A DNA stretch of 64,000 bases from Bacteroidales bacterium (lineage in GTDB: Bacteria > Bacteroidota > Bacteroidia > Bacteroidales > F082). The DNA lies in the NCBI GenBank assembly GCA_017553625.1, contig JAFZKP010000016.1, positions 62,001 through 126,000 on the forward strand, in the 5' to 3' direction. This document shows positions 16,301 through 24,647 of this stretch, piece after piece. Below the pieces are notes generated by a model. It was not told the DNA's origin, did no database searches, and was given only the letters and a program-made list of their open reading frames with translations. Position numbers and translations under genes: made by a program. The stretch's first letter is position 1; the number at the start of each line of letters is the position of its first letter.

Positions 16301-16778
16301 TGTGTTGATTCATTTTTGCGAGGCGGAGCGTTTAAGCATGCTTCCGGAAATATTGTCCGAATTTGAGCATGTGGTTCTTGATGTGGTGTATAAAGAAGTG
16401 TTTCCTATTCAAAATCAGTTGGATAACCAAATAAGACTGTTGAAAAACATTAAAATGGAAACATTTAGCCCTTCTGGTGAAATGTTATTTGAATATGCCA
16501 AGCTTTCTAAAACTATGGGCAAAGGTGAAAGCGCATGCATGTCATATTGCCGTTTCACGAACAATGTAATTGGAAGCAGTAATATCAATGATATCAAAGA
16601 GTATTGTAAGTTCAACAAAATCACGTATTTAACTACGCTTGACTTCTTGTATTATGCTTTTAAACGAGGCAAAATGACAGCAGATGAATGCACAAAATTT
16701 ATTGAGGCTGTGCAGGCTAATGGAAGCAGATTGCCGATGGTTGATATAACTGAGTATGTGCCAGAATGTTGTATATAG
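16269..16778 (+). CDS. PIN-domain-like protein, putative RNase
   Basis: 169 residues from the ATG at 16269 (a TTG two codons upstream is an alternative). Acidic residues fall where PIN nucleases place theirs: Asp9 and Asp11 (IVLDADVLIHF), Glu in YKEVF, Glu in KGESACM and Asp in TTLDFLYYA. PIN proteins of toxin-antitoxin modules cut RNA. Overlap with the ImmA gene and lack of its own promoter place it in a three-gene operon in which the XRE/ImmA pair could control it. Confidence 0.7.
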   Translation: MEKVKIVLDADVLIHFCEAERLSMLPEILSEFEHVVLDVVYKEVFPIQNQLDNQIRLLKNIKMETFSPSGEMLFEYAKLSKTMGKGESACMSYCRFTNNVIGSSNINDIKEYCKFNKITYLTTLDFLYYAFKRGKMTADECTKFIEAVQANGSRLPMVDITEYVPECCI

Positions 16779-16821
16779 ACTCTTTTTAAAAAGTATTTTT
16801 TGTTTTCTCTTAAAAAACTCT

Positions 16822-16829
16822 TATCTTTG
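16822..16829 (+). promoter_or_regulatory. -7 box TATCTTTG before the structured RNA
   Basis: Perfect TAnnTTTG. Transcription would begin near 16836, upstream of a ~110-nt RNA fold with no open reading frame. Confidence 0.6.
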
Positions 16830-16835
16830 CACCGA

Positions 16836-17051
16836 TAAATCATAAAAAATTTAAAAAGAAACAGAAAAGGAATAAAGTAATTAAAGACATATAAAAAGGC
16901 GTTTTCGCTTTTCTTCGTAAGCTCGAAATCTGCAAATTTCAAATTACTACACAAGGAAAGAGAGAAACGCTCTCGGTTTTGACCGTGGGCTTTCTTGTTG
17001 TAGTAATGGTTTTGCAGAACCTCGAGCTTGACAAAAAGTTCGCGGTTTTTT
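16836..17051 (+). ncRNA. Probable structured non-coding RNA (6S-like or Bacteroidales-1-like)
   Basis: From 16919 to 17029 the sequence folds into one long rod. The stems are AAGCTCGA (16919) with TCGAGCTT (17022-17029), TCTGCAAA (16929-16936) with TTTGCAGA (17011-17018), TTACTACA (16944-16951) with TGTAGTAA (16999-17006), and CAAG/AAAG (16952-16960) with CTTTCTTG (16990-16997). At the tip are two small hairpins, AGAG...CTCT and CGGT...ACCG. A T-run at 17045-17051 could end the transcript. Promoter, rod and T-run define an RNA of about 215 nt. A long 5' leader of the PEGA gene is the alternative. The class assignment is a guess; the fold is directly visible. Confidence 0.6.
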
Positions 17052-17114
17052 TATTGTCCTTTTAAAACTCAGAGGAAGTATTACATATCAGATAATCTAA
17101 TAATTATTTTTACT

Positions 17115-18632
17115 ATGAAAAAACTATTACTATTACTTTTGGGCCTCTTCCTGTCGCTAAACATGATGGCGCAACTTGAAGTTAAAGAGGGCTCATTCAA
17201 GGAAGTTGAGGGCTTCGTGAATATCAATACAGAGATTATGTATGACGACAACGACAAGCCGTATGCTGTTTTGAAGGTCAAAACAGAAAATATCAATGAC
17301 AAAGAACGTCATCAATTGTTATTCCAAGGCGATGCAAGGACATTTTTCGAATTGGAATACAAGGTTGGCGAGGTTTGGGTATACCTCAGTTATTACGCCA
17401 GTTACCTGAAAATATCACATCCCGATTTCGGTTCTACGGAGTTCTGGTTCCCGTTTGACATGTATGGCAAAAAAGGTTATGAGCTTACACTTATCAACAA
17501 ACCTTCACTTGAAGAGGATTTTATGAAACGTCTTGAGGCACTCGAAAATGCGACGGCAGCTGGACTGAACACTGGCGAATACGGCTATGTGGTGATAAAA
17601 ACCACTCCTGTAAATGGAGCGACCGTTATGATTGATGGTGAAGAAAAGGAAATGAAAACGCCGTTTGTGAGTGACAAATTAGGCATCGGACATCATAGAG
17701 TACGTGTAGTCAAGGATAATTATAAACCTTATGTGACAGTAGTTGCGATCGAGGAAGGAAAGACGATAACTCTTGATGTTGTATTGGAGCAGGCGTTCGG
17801 CAACCTGGAGATAGTGACTCAACCTGAAAATGTTGTCATTAAACTTAACAGAGTTGAGAGAGGCACAACGCCGCAATTATTTAGTAACATACCAGTTGGC
17901 AACTATAAAATCGAGTTTAATAAAAAGAAATACAAAACTGTTGTTAAAGATGTTATTGTTAAAGACGGTGAAACTACCTGTGTTGATATTGAAATGGAAA
18001 AAATTTCACCAGCAAATTCATTGCGGAAACAGGGGTGGGTATTCAGACCAGAAATAGGATTTGGAATTATTACAAGTGGAAACACACATAGAGTAAGTTT
18101 TTATAGTACGCTGGTTGATGAAAATGTTCAATTACATGTTCAAGATTATTACACTACTGATTTGTGTTTTGATATTAATGCTAATGTAGGATATCAAATC
18201 AATCCCTTTGTTTATTTTGGATTAGGTATTGCTATGGATTTGAAAGCTACAACAATGCTATCAATGCCAATATATCTTAATCCAAGATTCTATGTAAACA
18301 ATAAGAAAACAAGTATATTTTTTGACATAAAGTTTGGATATGCAATTAGTATAAAAACGTCTGAGATAGAACATATTGGAGTTATGAATAGTAGTTTATA
18401 TGCTAACAATCCCTATAATATAAACGATATAACAAGTACAACAAAATTTAATGGATTGATGGGGGAATTTGAAATTGGTTTGGAGTATAAATATTCTAGT
18501 TTCGGTATATCAATTGGATTGCAGAAATTTTATTCGGAGATTCATATTTATGATACAAATGAGCATTGGGGTTATTATCCAGCATATTTCATGCTCAAAT
18601 ACGGCTATAACATCTTTTTGAACAAAAAGTAA
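17115..18632 (+). CDS. PEGA-domain outer-membrane barrel protein
   Basis: 505 residues with a signal peptide (KKLLLLLLGLFLSLNMMAQ). Residues ~156-228 and ~228-300 are two PEGA-type beta-sandwich repeats (GYVVIKTTPVNGATVMIDG and GNLEIVTQPENVVIKLN), surface-layer domains found outside the cytoplasm. Residues ~310-505 are strand-rich and aromatic, ending in YFMLKYGYNIFLNKK, as in an outer-membrane barrel. The ATG at 17115 was chosen because it starts the signal peptide; an earlier in-frame ATG at 17028 lies in the structured RNA region. The distal part is visibly AT-richer than the front. Confidence 0.82.
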   Translation: MKKLLLLLLGLFLSLNMMAQLEVKEGSFKEVEGFVNINTEIMYDDNDKPYAVLKVKTENINDKERHQLLFQGDARTFFELEYKVGEVWVYLSYYASYLKISHPDFGSTEFWFPFDMYGKKGYELTLINKPSLEEDFMKRLEALENATAAGLNTGEYGYVVIKTTPVNGATVMIDGEEKEMKTPFVSDKLGIGHHRVRVVKDNYKPYVTVVAIEEGKTITLDVVLEQAFGNLEIVTQPENVVIKLNRVERGTTPQLFSNIPVGNYKIEFNKKKYKTVVKDVIVKDGETTCVDIEMEKISPANSLRKQGWVFRPEIGFGIITSGNTHRVSFYSTLVDENVQLHVQDYYTTDLCFDINANVGYQINPFVYFGLGIAMDLKATTMLSMPIYLNPRFYVNNKKTSIFFDIKFGYAISIKTSEIEHIGVMNSSLYANNPYNINDITSTTKFNGLMGEFEIGLEYKYSSFGISIGLQKFYSEIHIYDTNEHWGYYPAYFMLKYGYNIFLNKK

Positions 18633-18652
18633 TATATAAAAAGATGTCAATT

Positions 18653-18680
18653 GTAGAGACGCACCATGGCGCGTCTCTAC
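18653..18680. repeat. GTAGAGACG palindrome P1
   Basis: GTAGAGACGC and GCGTCTCTAC pair perfectly around ACCATGGC. The minus-strand msrA stop codon TAG is provided by the end of the palindrome. Confidence 0.9.
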
Positions 18681-19186
18681 ATCATTTTATGCGTTTTTGC
18701 AAATTCGAATAATTCCACCGGCAAATGACAATATCCGTCAGGATTCTTTTCGAGATAATCCTGATGATAATCTTCGGCGGTGTAGAAATTTTGCAACGGC
18801 ATAACCTCGACGGCGATTTTGCCTGAGATTTTGGATTGCTGCTCCGACATGACCTTGTTAATTGTCTGTAAATCAGCGACATCGGTGTAATAAATACCTG
18901 TTCGGTATTGCAATCCCACATCGTGCCCTTGCTGGTTGATGCTGGTCGGGTCGATGGCATGGAAATACATGTTGAGCAGGAACTCGAGGCTGATTTTCGA
19001 CGGGGCATATTCCACCATGACGGTTTCGGCAGCCTTTGTTTCGCCGCTGCACACCTCTTTATATGTCGGGTTTTCCTTGATGCTGTTGGCGTATCCGACT
19101 TTTGTCTCGACAACGCCGTCAATCATCTTGAAATAATGCTCGGCGCCCCAAAAACAGCCGCCGGCAAGAAATATTTGTTTTGTCAT
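18677..19186 (-). CDS. msrA: Peptide methionine-S-sulfoxide reductase
   Basis: Repairs oxidised methionine (S epimer). The catalytic GCFWG motif is at residues 10-14 of the product starting MTKQIFLAGG; downstream GHDVGLQYRTGIYY and YHQDYLEKNP are standard MsrA blocks. The start at 19186 is preferred over an upstream in-frame ATG at 19222 because the -7 box TACCTTTG (19202-19209, minus) lies between them. About 169 residues, typical for a single-domain MsrA. The stop codon lies within palindrome P1. Confidence 0.95.
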   Translation of the reverse strand: MTKQIFLAGGCFWGAEHYFKMIDGVVETKVGYANSIKENPTYKEVCSGETKAAETVMVEYAPSKISLEFLLNMYFHAIDPTSINQQGHDVGLQYRTGIYYTDVADLQTINKVMSEQQSKISGKIAVEVMPLQNFYTAEDYHQDYLEKNPDGYCHLPVELFEFAKTHKMM

Positions 19187-19201
19187 CGTTATATTTTTTC
19201 G

Positions 19202-19230
19202 CAAAGGTACGTCTTTTTTCATTACTTTTG
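19202..19230. promoter_or_regulatory. Divergent promoters for msrA and the GH92 gene
   Basis: CAAAGGTA at 19202-19209 is TACCTTTG on the minus strand (msrA). TACTTTTG at 19223-19230 is the plus-strand box for the gene at 19252. Confidence 0.6.
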
Positions 19231-19251
19231 TGAATCGAAATTTTAATCGCT

Positions 19252-21480
19252 ATGAAAAAACATCTTACTCTTTTATTTGCTCTGTTTCTTTCATTCATGC
19301 TGAATGCGCAGAATGCCAATGATTACACTGTTTTTGTCAATCCTTTCATCGGGACGCAGACCGACGAGACGGGCGCGTTGAGCGGGAGCACTTTCCCGGG
19401 TGCCACGCTGCCGCAGGGCATGGTGCAGCTCAGCCCGGAGACGGAGCAGATGGTGACCTGGGACCCTTGCTCGGGCTACGATTATAACAAAGACGTGATT
19501 TATGGCTTTACGCATACACATTTGAGCGGAACCGGTTGTACGGATTTGATTGATGTCAGTTTGATGCCTGTTGCTGATGAGGTGACGCCCGAACAGCTTC
19601 AAAATGCAATTTTCGGACAGCATTACAGCCATGAGAATGAATCGGCACGTCCCGGGTATTATCAGGTGTTTTTAAAGGAAAGCGGCGTGAACGTGGAGGT
19701 TTCGGCAACTGTCAGAACTGGAATTACGAAATATACTTTTCCGAAAGGAAGACCACAGACTGTCGTTCTCGACCTTGACCGTGGCACTTATCGCGGCGAC
19801 GCTTATTATTCGGGTCGCCGAAGCTATGACGTGATTCAGGCGCAAATCCGCATCGTCGACGACCATACAATCGAGGGATACAGAGTAATCACTGGTTGGG
19901 CGAAAATGAGGAAAGTGTATTTCCGCGCGGAGTTTTCAAAGCCGATAGCAAAACATGTTTTGATGAACGGCAAACTGAATGTCGGCGACAGCGATGTTGT
20001 CAATGGTCGTACTTTACGTGCGGCTTTGAGTTTTGATGATTCTGATAATCAAGAACTTATCGCGAAAGTGGCGATTTCGCCTGTCGATAACGACGGAGCG
20101 TGCAAAAACATGCTTGCCGAGGCTCAAAGTTGGAATTTTGATGAATACGTTAAAAACGCTCATGACATTTGGCAAAAAGAACTCAATCGTATCGATGTTG
20201 AAGGAACAGATGAGCAAAAAACCATATTTTACACGGGTTTATACCACGTTTTGATGCAGCCGAACACCATGAGCGACGTTGACGGACGTTATATGGACAC
20301 CAACTTCGAAATCAAGCAGATGCCAGAGGGACAGACGTATCACAGCACTTTCAGTCTGTGGGACACCTTCCGTGCGGCACATCCGCTCTACACTTTGATT
20401 GCACCTGACATCGCGGCTCAGTTTGTGAGAGATATGATTTTGCACCATAAAACCTACGGCTACCTCCCGATTTGGGACCTCTGGGGGCAGGACAACTACT
20501 GCATGATTGGTAACCACGCCATCCCTGTCCTGGCAGATGCTGTTTTGGCAGAAATCCTTGGAATTGACGTTGAGGAAGCATATCAGGCGATGGTCGAGAG
20601 CAGCACCAGAAGCCATTACAACTCTCCTTTTGAGATTTGGGAGAAATATGGATACTTGCCACAAACTCTTCAAAATGAGAGCGTCAGCATAACGATGGAG
20701 CAGGCTTTTGACGACGCTTGTGTGGCGTTGGTGGCAAAGAAACTTGGCAAGACCGACGACTACGAGCGTTTCTACCGTCGCAGCATGTTTTACAAAAATC
20801 TCTTCGACCCTGAGACGGGTTTCTTCCGTCCGAAAGACGAGAACGGCAACTGGCTTGACGGCTTCGACCCGCTTTCGTACGAACAGCCGTGCTTCGTGGA
20901 GGGCAACGCCTGGCAATACATGTGGTTCGTGCCACAAGACCCGCAAGGTCTGATAAATCTCTTCGGAAGCAAGAAGGCATTTTTGAAAAAGCTCGACGAA
21001 AACTTCAGTCTGACCGCCACCTCGGGCGAGGTCAACGGCAACGCGAGCGGCTTCATCGGGCAGTACGCGCATGGCAACGAGCCGAGTCATCACACCGTTT
21101 ATCTTTACAATTTTGCAGGAAAACCTGAGCGCACGCAGGAGCTTGTGGAGCAGGTGAGGAGCGAGTTTTATCGCGCCACGCCATGCGGTTACGCCGGCAA
21201 CGACGACTGCGGACAGATGTCGGCATGGTACATCTTCTCGAGCCTCGGATTCTATCCGTTCCACGCCGGCTCAGCGGAATATGTCATAGGAACTCCTTTG
21301 TTTAAGAAAGCCGTCCTGCATCTTGAAAACGGCAAGGATTTCGTGATTTCAGCGCCGGATAAGACCGCAGACAAAATCCATGTGAAAAGCGTGAAATTAA
21401 ACGGCAATACGATTAAGAACCACACCATTTCGCACAAGCATATTATGGACGGCGGAGTATTGGAATTTAAAATGAAATAA
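19252..21480 (+). CDS. GH92 family glycoside hydrolase (alpha-mannosidase)
   Basis: 742 residues. A signal peptide (KKHLTLLFALFLSFMLNAQ) exports it. GH92 enzymes are calcium-dependent exo-alpha-mannosidases acting on N-glycans and mannans. Family blocks include VNPFIGTQ, GFTHTHLSGTGC, YHVLMQPNTMSDVDGRY, WDTFRAAHPL and, near the C-terminus, YAHGNEPSHH and GNDDCGQMSAWYIFSSLGFY. Linkage specificity (1,2, 1,3, 1,4 or 1,6) cannot be read. It is not inside a SusCD locus; it stands between msrA (divergent) and a DUF481 gene. Confidence 0.95.
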   Translation: MKKHLTLLFALFLSFMLNAQNANDYTVFVNPFIGTQTDETGALSGSTFPGATLPQGMVQLSPETEQMVTWDPCSGYDYNKDVIYGFTHTHLSGTGCTDLIDVSLMPVADEVTPEQLQNAIFGQHYSHENESARPGYYQVFLKESGVNVEVSATVRTGITKYTFPKGRPQTVVLDLDRGTYRGDAYYSGRRSYDVIQAQIRIVDDHTIEGYRVITGWAKMRKVYFRAEFSKPIAKHVLMNGKLNVGDSDVVNGRTLRAALSFDDSDNQELIAKVAISPVDNDGACKNMLAEAQSWNFDEYVKNAHDIWQKELNRIDVEGTDEQKTIFYTGLYHVLMQPNTMSDVDGRYMDTNFEIKQMPEGQTYHSTFSLWDTFRAAHPLYTLIAPDIAAQFVRDMILHHKTYGYLPIWDLWGQDNYCMIGNHAIPVLADAVLAEILGIDVEEAYQAMVESSTRSHYNSPFEIWEKYGYLPQTLQNESVSITMEQAFDDACVALVAKKLGKTDDYERFYRRSMFYKNLFDPETGFFRPKDENGNWLDGFDPLSYEQPCFVEGNAWQYMWFVPQDPQGLINLFGSKKAFLKKLDENFSLTATSGEVNGNASGFIGQYAHGNEPSHHTVYLYNFAGKPERTQELVEQVRSEFYRATPCGYAGNDDCGQMSAWYIFSSLGFYPFHAGSAEYVIGTPLFKKAVLHLENGKDFVISAPDKTADKIHVKSVKLNGNTIKNHTISHKHIMDGGVLEFKMK

Positions 21481-21500
21481 TTGTAATTCATTTTTTGTTG

Positions 21501-21508
21501 TATATTTG
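21501..21508 (+). promoter_or_regulatory. -7 box TATATTTG for the DUF481 gene
   Basis: TAnnTTTG match 18 bp before the ATG at 21526, which supports that start over the GTG at 21520. Confidence 0.55.
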
Positions 21509-21525
21509 CAACCAAATAAGTGACA

Positions 21526-22275
21526 ATGCACAAGGCGCGGATTATTATATTGATAATGTCGGTTTTCAGTTCGATAAGCTTGTTTTCACAAGGCAGATGG
21601 AACTGTAATCTGGGTCTTGGCGCAAATCTTACAACGGGAAATGTCAATATCAGCAGTTTAGTAACCGATGCCTCGGTGAAACGCAACGACAGCCTTATCT
21701 CATTTGATTTCCATTATAAGATGATTTACACCTCTTACGTTGCCAAAAACTCCACTGAGCGGAAGTGGGAAGAGATGAATTTCGAGATAAACGGCGGCGT
21801 GATGCTTGACCTTTACCAGTACGACAAATACTCGCCGTTTCTGGCCTGCGAGGTGCTGACAAACAAATACAAGGGCTACGACCTCAAGGTGAGCGGACTC
21901 ATCGGCATGAAGGTCAGGCTGTTCACGAAACCCGGGAGTTACGACTACTCCATCAGCGGCGCGTTCGTCTACGACGGCGTCGACTTCTCCGACGACACCC
22001 ATCTCCCGACCAACAACTACCGCATCTCGATAAGGCCGAAAATGAAGCAGAGACTGACAAAAAATCTCTGGTTTATACACCAGACCTACTACCAGCCTTC
22101 GGTGCTCGACATCAACGATTTCCTGATTTGCAGCGTGACAAATCTGCAGAACAGGCTATCCAAGCATTTCTTCTTCGACCTGTCGTTCACCTACGAATAC
22201 CGCAGCCGCATACCTTCCAAAAACTACAAGCATGAAGACATCTTGACGGTGCTTTCGATAAGGTATAAGATTTAA
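21526..22275 (+). CDS. DUF481-like outer-membrane protein
   Basis: About 249 residues. A signal peptide (ARIIILIMSVFSSISLFSQG) precedes LGLGANLTTGNVNISSL, resembling the salt-induced outer-membrane DUF481 family, then many amphipathic strands, ending LTVLSIRYKI. Probably a small outer-membrane barrel; no transported substrate is known. A GTAGAGACG palindrome begins immediately after the stop. Confidence 0.75.
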   Translation: MHKARIIILIMSVFSSISLFSQGRWNCNLGLGANLTTGNVNISSLVTDASVKRNDSLISFDFHYKMIYTSYVAKNSTERKWEEMNFEINGGVMLDLYQYDKYSPFLACEVLTNKYKGYDLKVSGLIGMKVRLFTKPGSYDYSISGAFVYDGVDFSDDTHLPTNNYRISIRPKMKQRLTKNLWFIHQTYYQPSVLDINDFLICSVTNLQNRLSKHFFFDLSFTYEYRSRIPSKNYKHEDILTVLSIRYKI

Positions 22276-22303
22276 GTAGAGACGTGCCATGGTGCGTCTG
22301 TAC
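22276..22303. repeat. GTAGAGACG palindrome P2
   Basis: GTAGAGACGTGCC / GGTGCGTCTGTAC, with one change in the right arm. It is followed by AATTTAGTGAATGGAAAC, a stretch also found at about 27553 after a decayed half of the same palindrome. Confidence 0.85.
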
Positions 22304-22327
22304 AAGGTTAATTTAGTGAATGGAAAC

Positions 22328-22415
22328 TTTTTCACATTTTATGTCGTAATTTTGTGAAAAAAATCACATTTTTCTTTGATAAAGTGTGATTTGATTAAAA
22401 TTTTTTGTATTTTTG
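22328..22415 (+). promoter_or_regulatory. Upstream region of ATPase A: two inverted repeats and -7 box
   Basis: TTTTTCACA (22328-22336) pairs with TGTGAAAAA (22353-22361). ATCACATTTT (22363) pairs with AAAGTGTGAT (22381-22390) with one mismatch. The block ends 17 bp before the -7 box TATTTTTG at 22408-22415. TTTG motifs recur about every 23-24 bp. The position relative to the promoter is the same as for the 23-bp arrays of ATPases B and C. Confidence 0.5.
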
Positions 22416-22434
22416 CAAAAAAATATAAATGTTT

Positions 22435-23757
22435 ATGGAAGTTATCGAAAGAGATGTTACCCAAAAATTGCTTGAGTGGAAAAACAGCGTTGACAGAAAG
22501 CCTCTTATTATCAGAGGTGCACGACAGATTGGGAAATCATGGGCGGTGGAAGATTTCGGAAACAGATACTATGAAAACCTGGCAGTTTTCAATTTCGACC
22601 GTAAGAGGGAGTTGGCTGATGTGTTTCAAAAAACCAAAGACCCGAAACGCATCATCAAAGAGTTGGCGTTTTACACCGACAAGCCTATCCTACCAGAAAA
22701 AACACTTATTTTCTTCGATGAGATTCAAGAATGCAAGGAAGCGCTGAACGCATTGAAATATTTTTGCGAGGACGCTCCCGAATATCATATCATCGCGGCG
22801 GGTTCGTTGCTTGGCGTGGCTATCAATGAAGGTAATTATTCATTTCCTGTGGGCAAAGTGAATTTTCTTCAGATGTATCCGGTCAGTTTTAAAGAATTTC
22901 TTCGCGCAGCTGACGGTTTGTTATTTGATCAAATTGCCGGTTTTACCGGAAAAACAGAGCCTCTTCCGTCTATCGTTTTCAATAAAGCCGAAGAACTGTA
23001 TCATGCCTATCAGGTTAGTGGAGGTCTGCCATTATCGGCTGCTGCCATGATTTGGAATAAGGGTTTAAATGCGGTTGAAAAAATTCTTGATGAGAATCTG
23101 ACGGCATACGAAATAGATTTCAGCAAGCATACACTTCAACCTGATATTCCTAAAATCCGCGCAATCTGGAAATCGACACCCGAGCAGCTTTCGCGAGAAA
23201 ACAACAAATTTGTGTATCGTGTCGTGCGTGAAGGCGCAAGGGCACGTGAATACGAGAACGCCTTGCAATGGCTTATTGCTGCAGGCATGATATACCAGAT
23301 AAAGCTTTGCGAAAAGCCCGAATTGCCTTTGAGTTTTTATGAAAACTCCTCGGCTTTTAAGGTCTATATGATTGATATTGGGCTGCTCAGGAAGTTAGCA
23401 AAACTTCCAGCTGAGATATTTGTCAGTGCCACTAACCTGTTCACGGAATTCAAGGGAGCCATAGCTGAGAATTTTGTTCTGACATCGTTGTTGGCGCAGG
23501 GTTTCGATACGCCAAACTATTGGACATTGCAGGGTAACAAGGCGGAAGTTGATTTTCTGGTTGCCGACAAGTTGTCTGTTATCCCAATTGAAGTGAAATC
23601 AGACCGGCGCATAAGTGGAAAAAGCTTTGCCGAATACGACAAGAAATATCATCCTGACTTACGCATCCGTTTCTCAATGAACAACATCAAAAAAGACGGC
23701 AATCTTTTGAATCTTCCGGTTTTCATGGCTGATTGGGTGAGGGAGTATTTGAATTAA
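22435..23757 (+). CDS. AAA ATPase with DUF4143 C-terminal domain (ATPase A)
   Basis: About 440 residues. Walker A GARQIGKS at 28-35; Walker B LIFFDEIQ; a sensor-like AAGS after it. The C-terminal DUF4143 region carries a PD-(D/E)XK-like pattern (AEVDFLV then IPIEVKSD). These ATPases are abundant and often amplified in Bacteroidetes and archaea, and their function is not established. The ATG at 22435 gives the usual MEVIERD start; an ATG two codons upstream is possible. More distant from ATPases B and C than those are from each other. Confidence 0.9.
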   Translation: MEVIERDVTQKLLEWKNSVDRKPLIIRGARQIGKSWAVEDFGNRYYENLAVFNFDRKRELADVFQKTKDPKRIIKELAFYTDKPILPEKTLIFFDEIQECKEALNALKYFCEDAPEYHIIAAGSLLGVAINEGNYSFPVGKVNFLQMYPVSFKEFLRAADGLLFDQIAGFTGKTEPLPSIVFNKAEELYHAYQVSGGLPLSAAAMIWNKGLNAVEKILDENLTAYEIDFSKHTLQPDIPKIRAIWKSTPEQLSRENNKFVYRVVREGARAREYENALQWLIAAGMIYQIKLCEKPELPLSFYENSSAFKVYMIDIGLLRKLAKLPAEIFVSATNLFTEFKGAIAENFVLTSLLAQGFDTPNYWTLQGNKAEVDFLVADKLSVIPIEVKSDRRISGKSFAEYDKKYHPDLRIRFSMNNIKKDGNLLNLPVFMADWVREYLN

Positions 23758-23987
23758 GCTTTTTTGTTTGCGTTTTCGGAATCGAGGTGGTGGAGATAAG
23801 ATTTTTCATTGTGATATGTTTTTGCAACCACAAAATCAGTAAAAAACGTAATTAAGATAGAGATATTATCTATTTATGTTATTTAAAACGTGGTACAGTA
23901 ATATAAATAATGAAAAACGAGGTGTGTGTCAAAATTTGTGACAGGGATTTAGTATTTTTGCATTGTAAAACAAAAAACAAGTTAAAA
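23758..23987. other. Non-coding gap before the SIMPL gene
   Basis: No gene seen. The only clear signal is the -7 box TATTTTTG at 23953-23960, which lies downstream of an in-frame ATG at 23910 and therefore supports 23988 as the start of the next gene. Confidence 0.6.
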
Positions 23988-24647
23988 ATGGAAGAATCGA
24001 CTATTAAAGTAACTGGAACAGGCAGCGTGCATGTGGTTCCTGATGTGACACGTTTGGACGTGGAAGTGCGTCGTATTTTCAAAACATACGATGAGGCATA
24101 CGAATGCGTGAAAGAAAACAGCGCATGGATGGTGAAGATTTTGGAGTATAACAAGCAGCCGGGCAAACTGGCCAAGACTATCTATCTGGACATAAGCGAC
24201 AATATGGTGAGCAAGTATGATAAGGACGGAAACCATATAGGATACAAGAAAGAAGGCTATGTGCTTCGCCAGAAAATAAAAGTGGATGTTGGAGTGGATA
24301 ATGTGTTGGTAAACAATATAGTTAAAGGTGTGGGTAAATTTATTGCAGAAGCACAAATAAACATTGGATATACACAGAGAGACCCGAGGCTGACGCAGTT
24401 GAAGATGCTTGAAAAAGCTGTGACTGATGCAAAGGAAAAGGCTCAGATTATGGCTAAAGCACTGGGAAGAGAGTTGGGAGAAGTGAAGTCGATTGTTTAT
24501 GGTGAGATGCACGTTGAAGTGTTTTCGGAGGCGAGAAAGATTTATAACAACGAGGAGGCGAGTGCAAGCACGCCTGGAAGCCTGGAGATTACACCAGATG
24601 ATTTAGCAATATCGGACAATGTTGAAGTGGAATGGAATCTGAAGTAA
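23988..24647 (+). CDS. SIMPL (DUF541) domain protein
   Basis: About 219 residues opening MEESTIKVTGTGSVHVVPDVT, the typical SIMPL N-terminus, followed by the family's long helices (AVTDAKEKAQIMAKALGREL) and VKSIVYGE. There is no signal peptide, unlike many periplasmic SIMPL proteins, so it is probably cytoplasmic. Its last 16 bp overlap the next gene, indicating coupled translation and a shared task. Function unknown. Confidence 0.82.
   Translation: MEESTIKVTGTGSVHVVPDVTRLDVEVRRIFKTYDEAYECVKENSAWMVKILEYNKQPGKLAKTIYLDISDNMVSKYDKDGNHIGYKKEGYVLRQKIKVDVGVDNVLVNNIVKGVGKFIAEAQINIGYTQRDPRLTQLKMLEKAVTDAKEKAQIMAKALGRELGEVKSIVYGEMHVEVFSEARKIYNNEEASASTPGSLEITPDDLAISDNVEVEWNLK

Noticed and set aside
20239..21264. 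Minus-strand open frame opposite the GH92 gene
   Set aside because: GH92 family blocks are continuous on the plus strand; the antisense product has no recognisable features.
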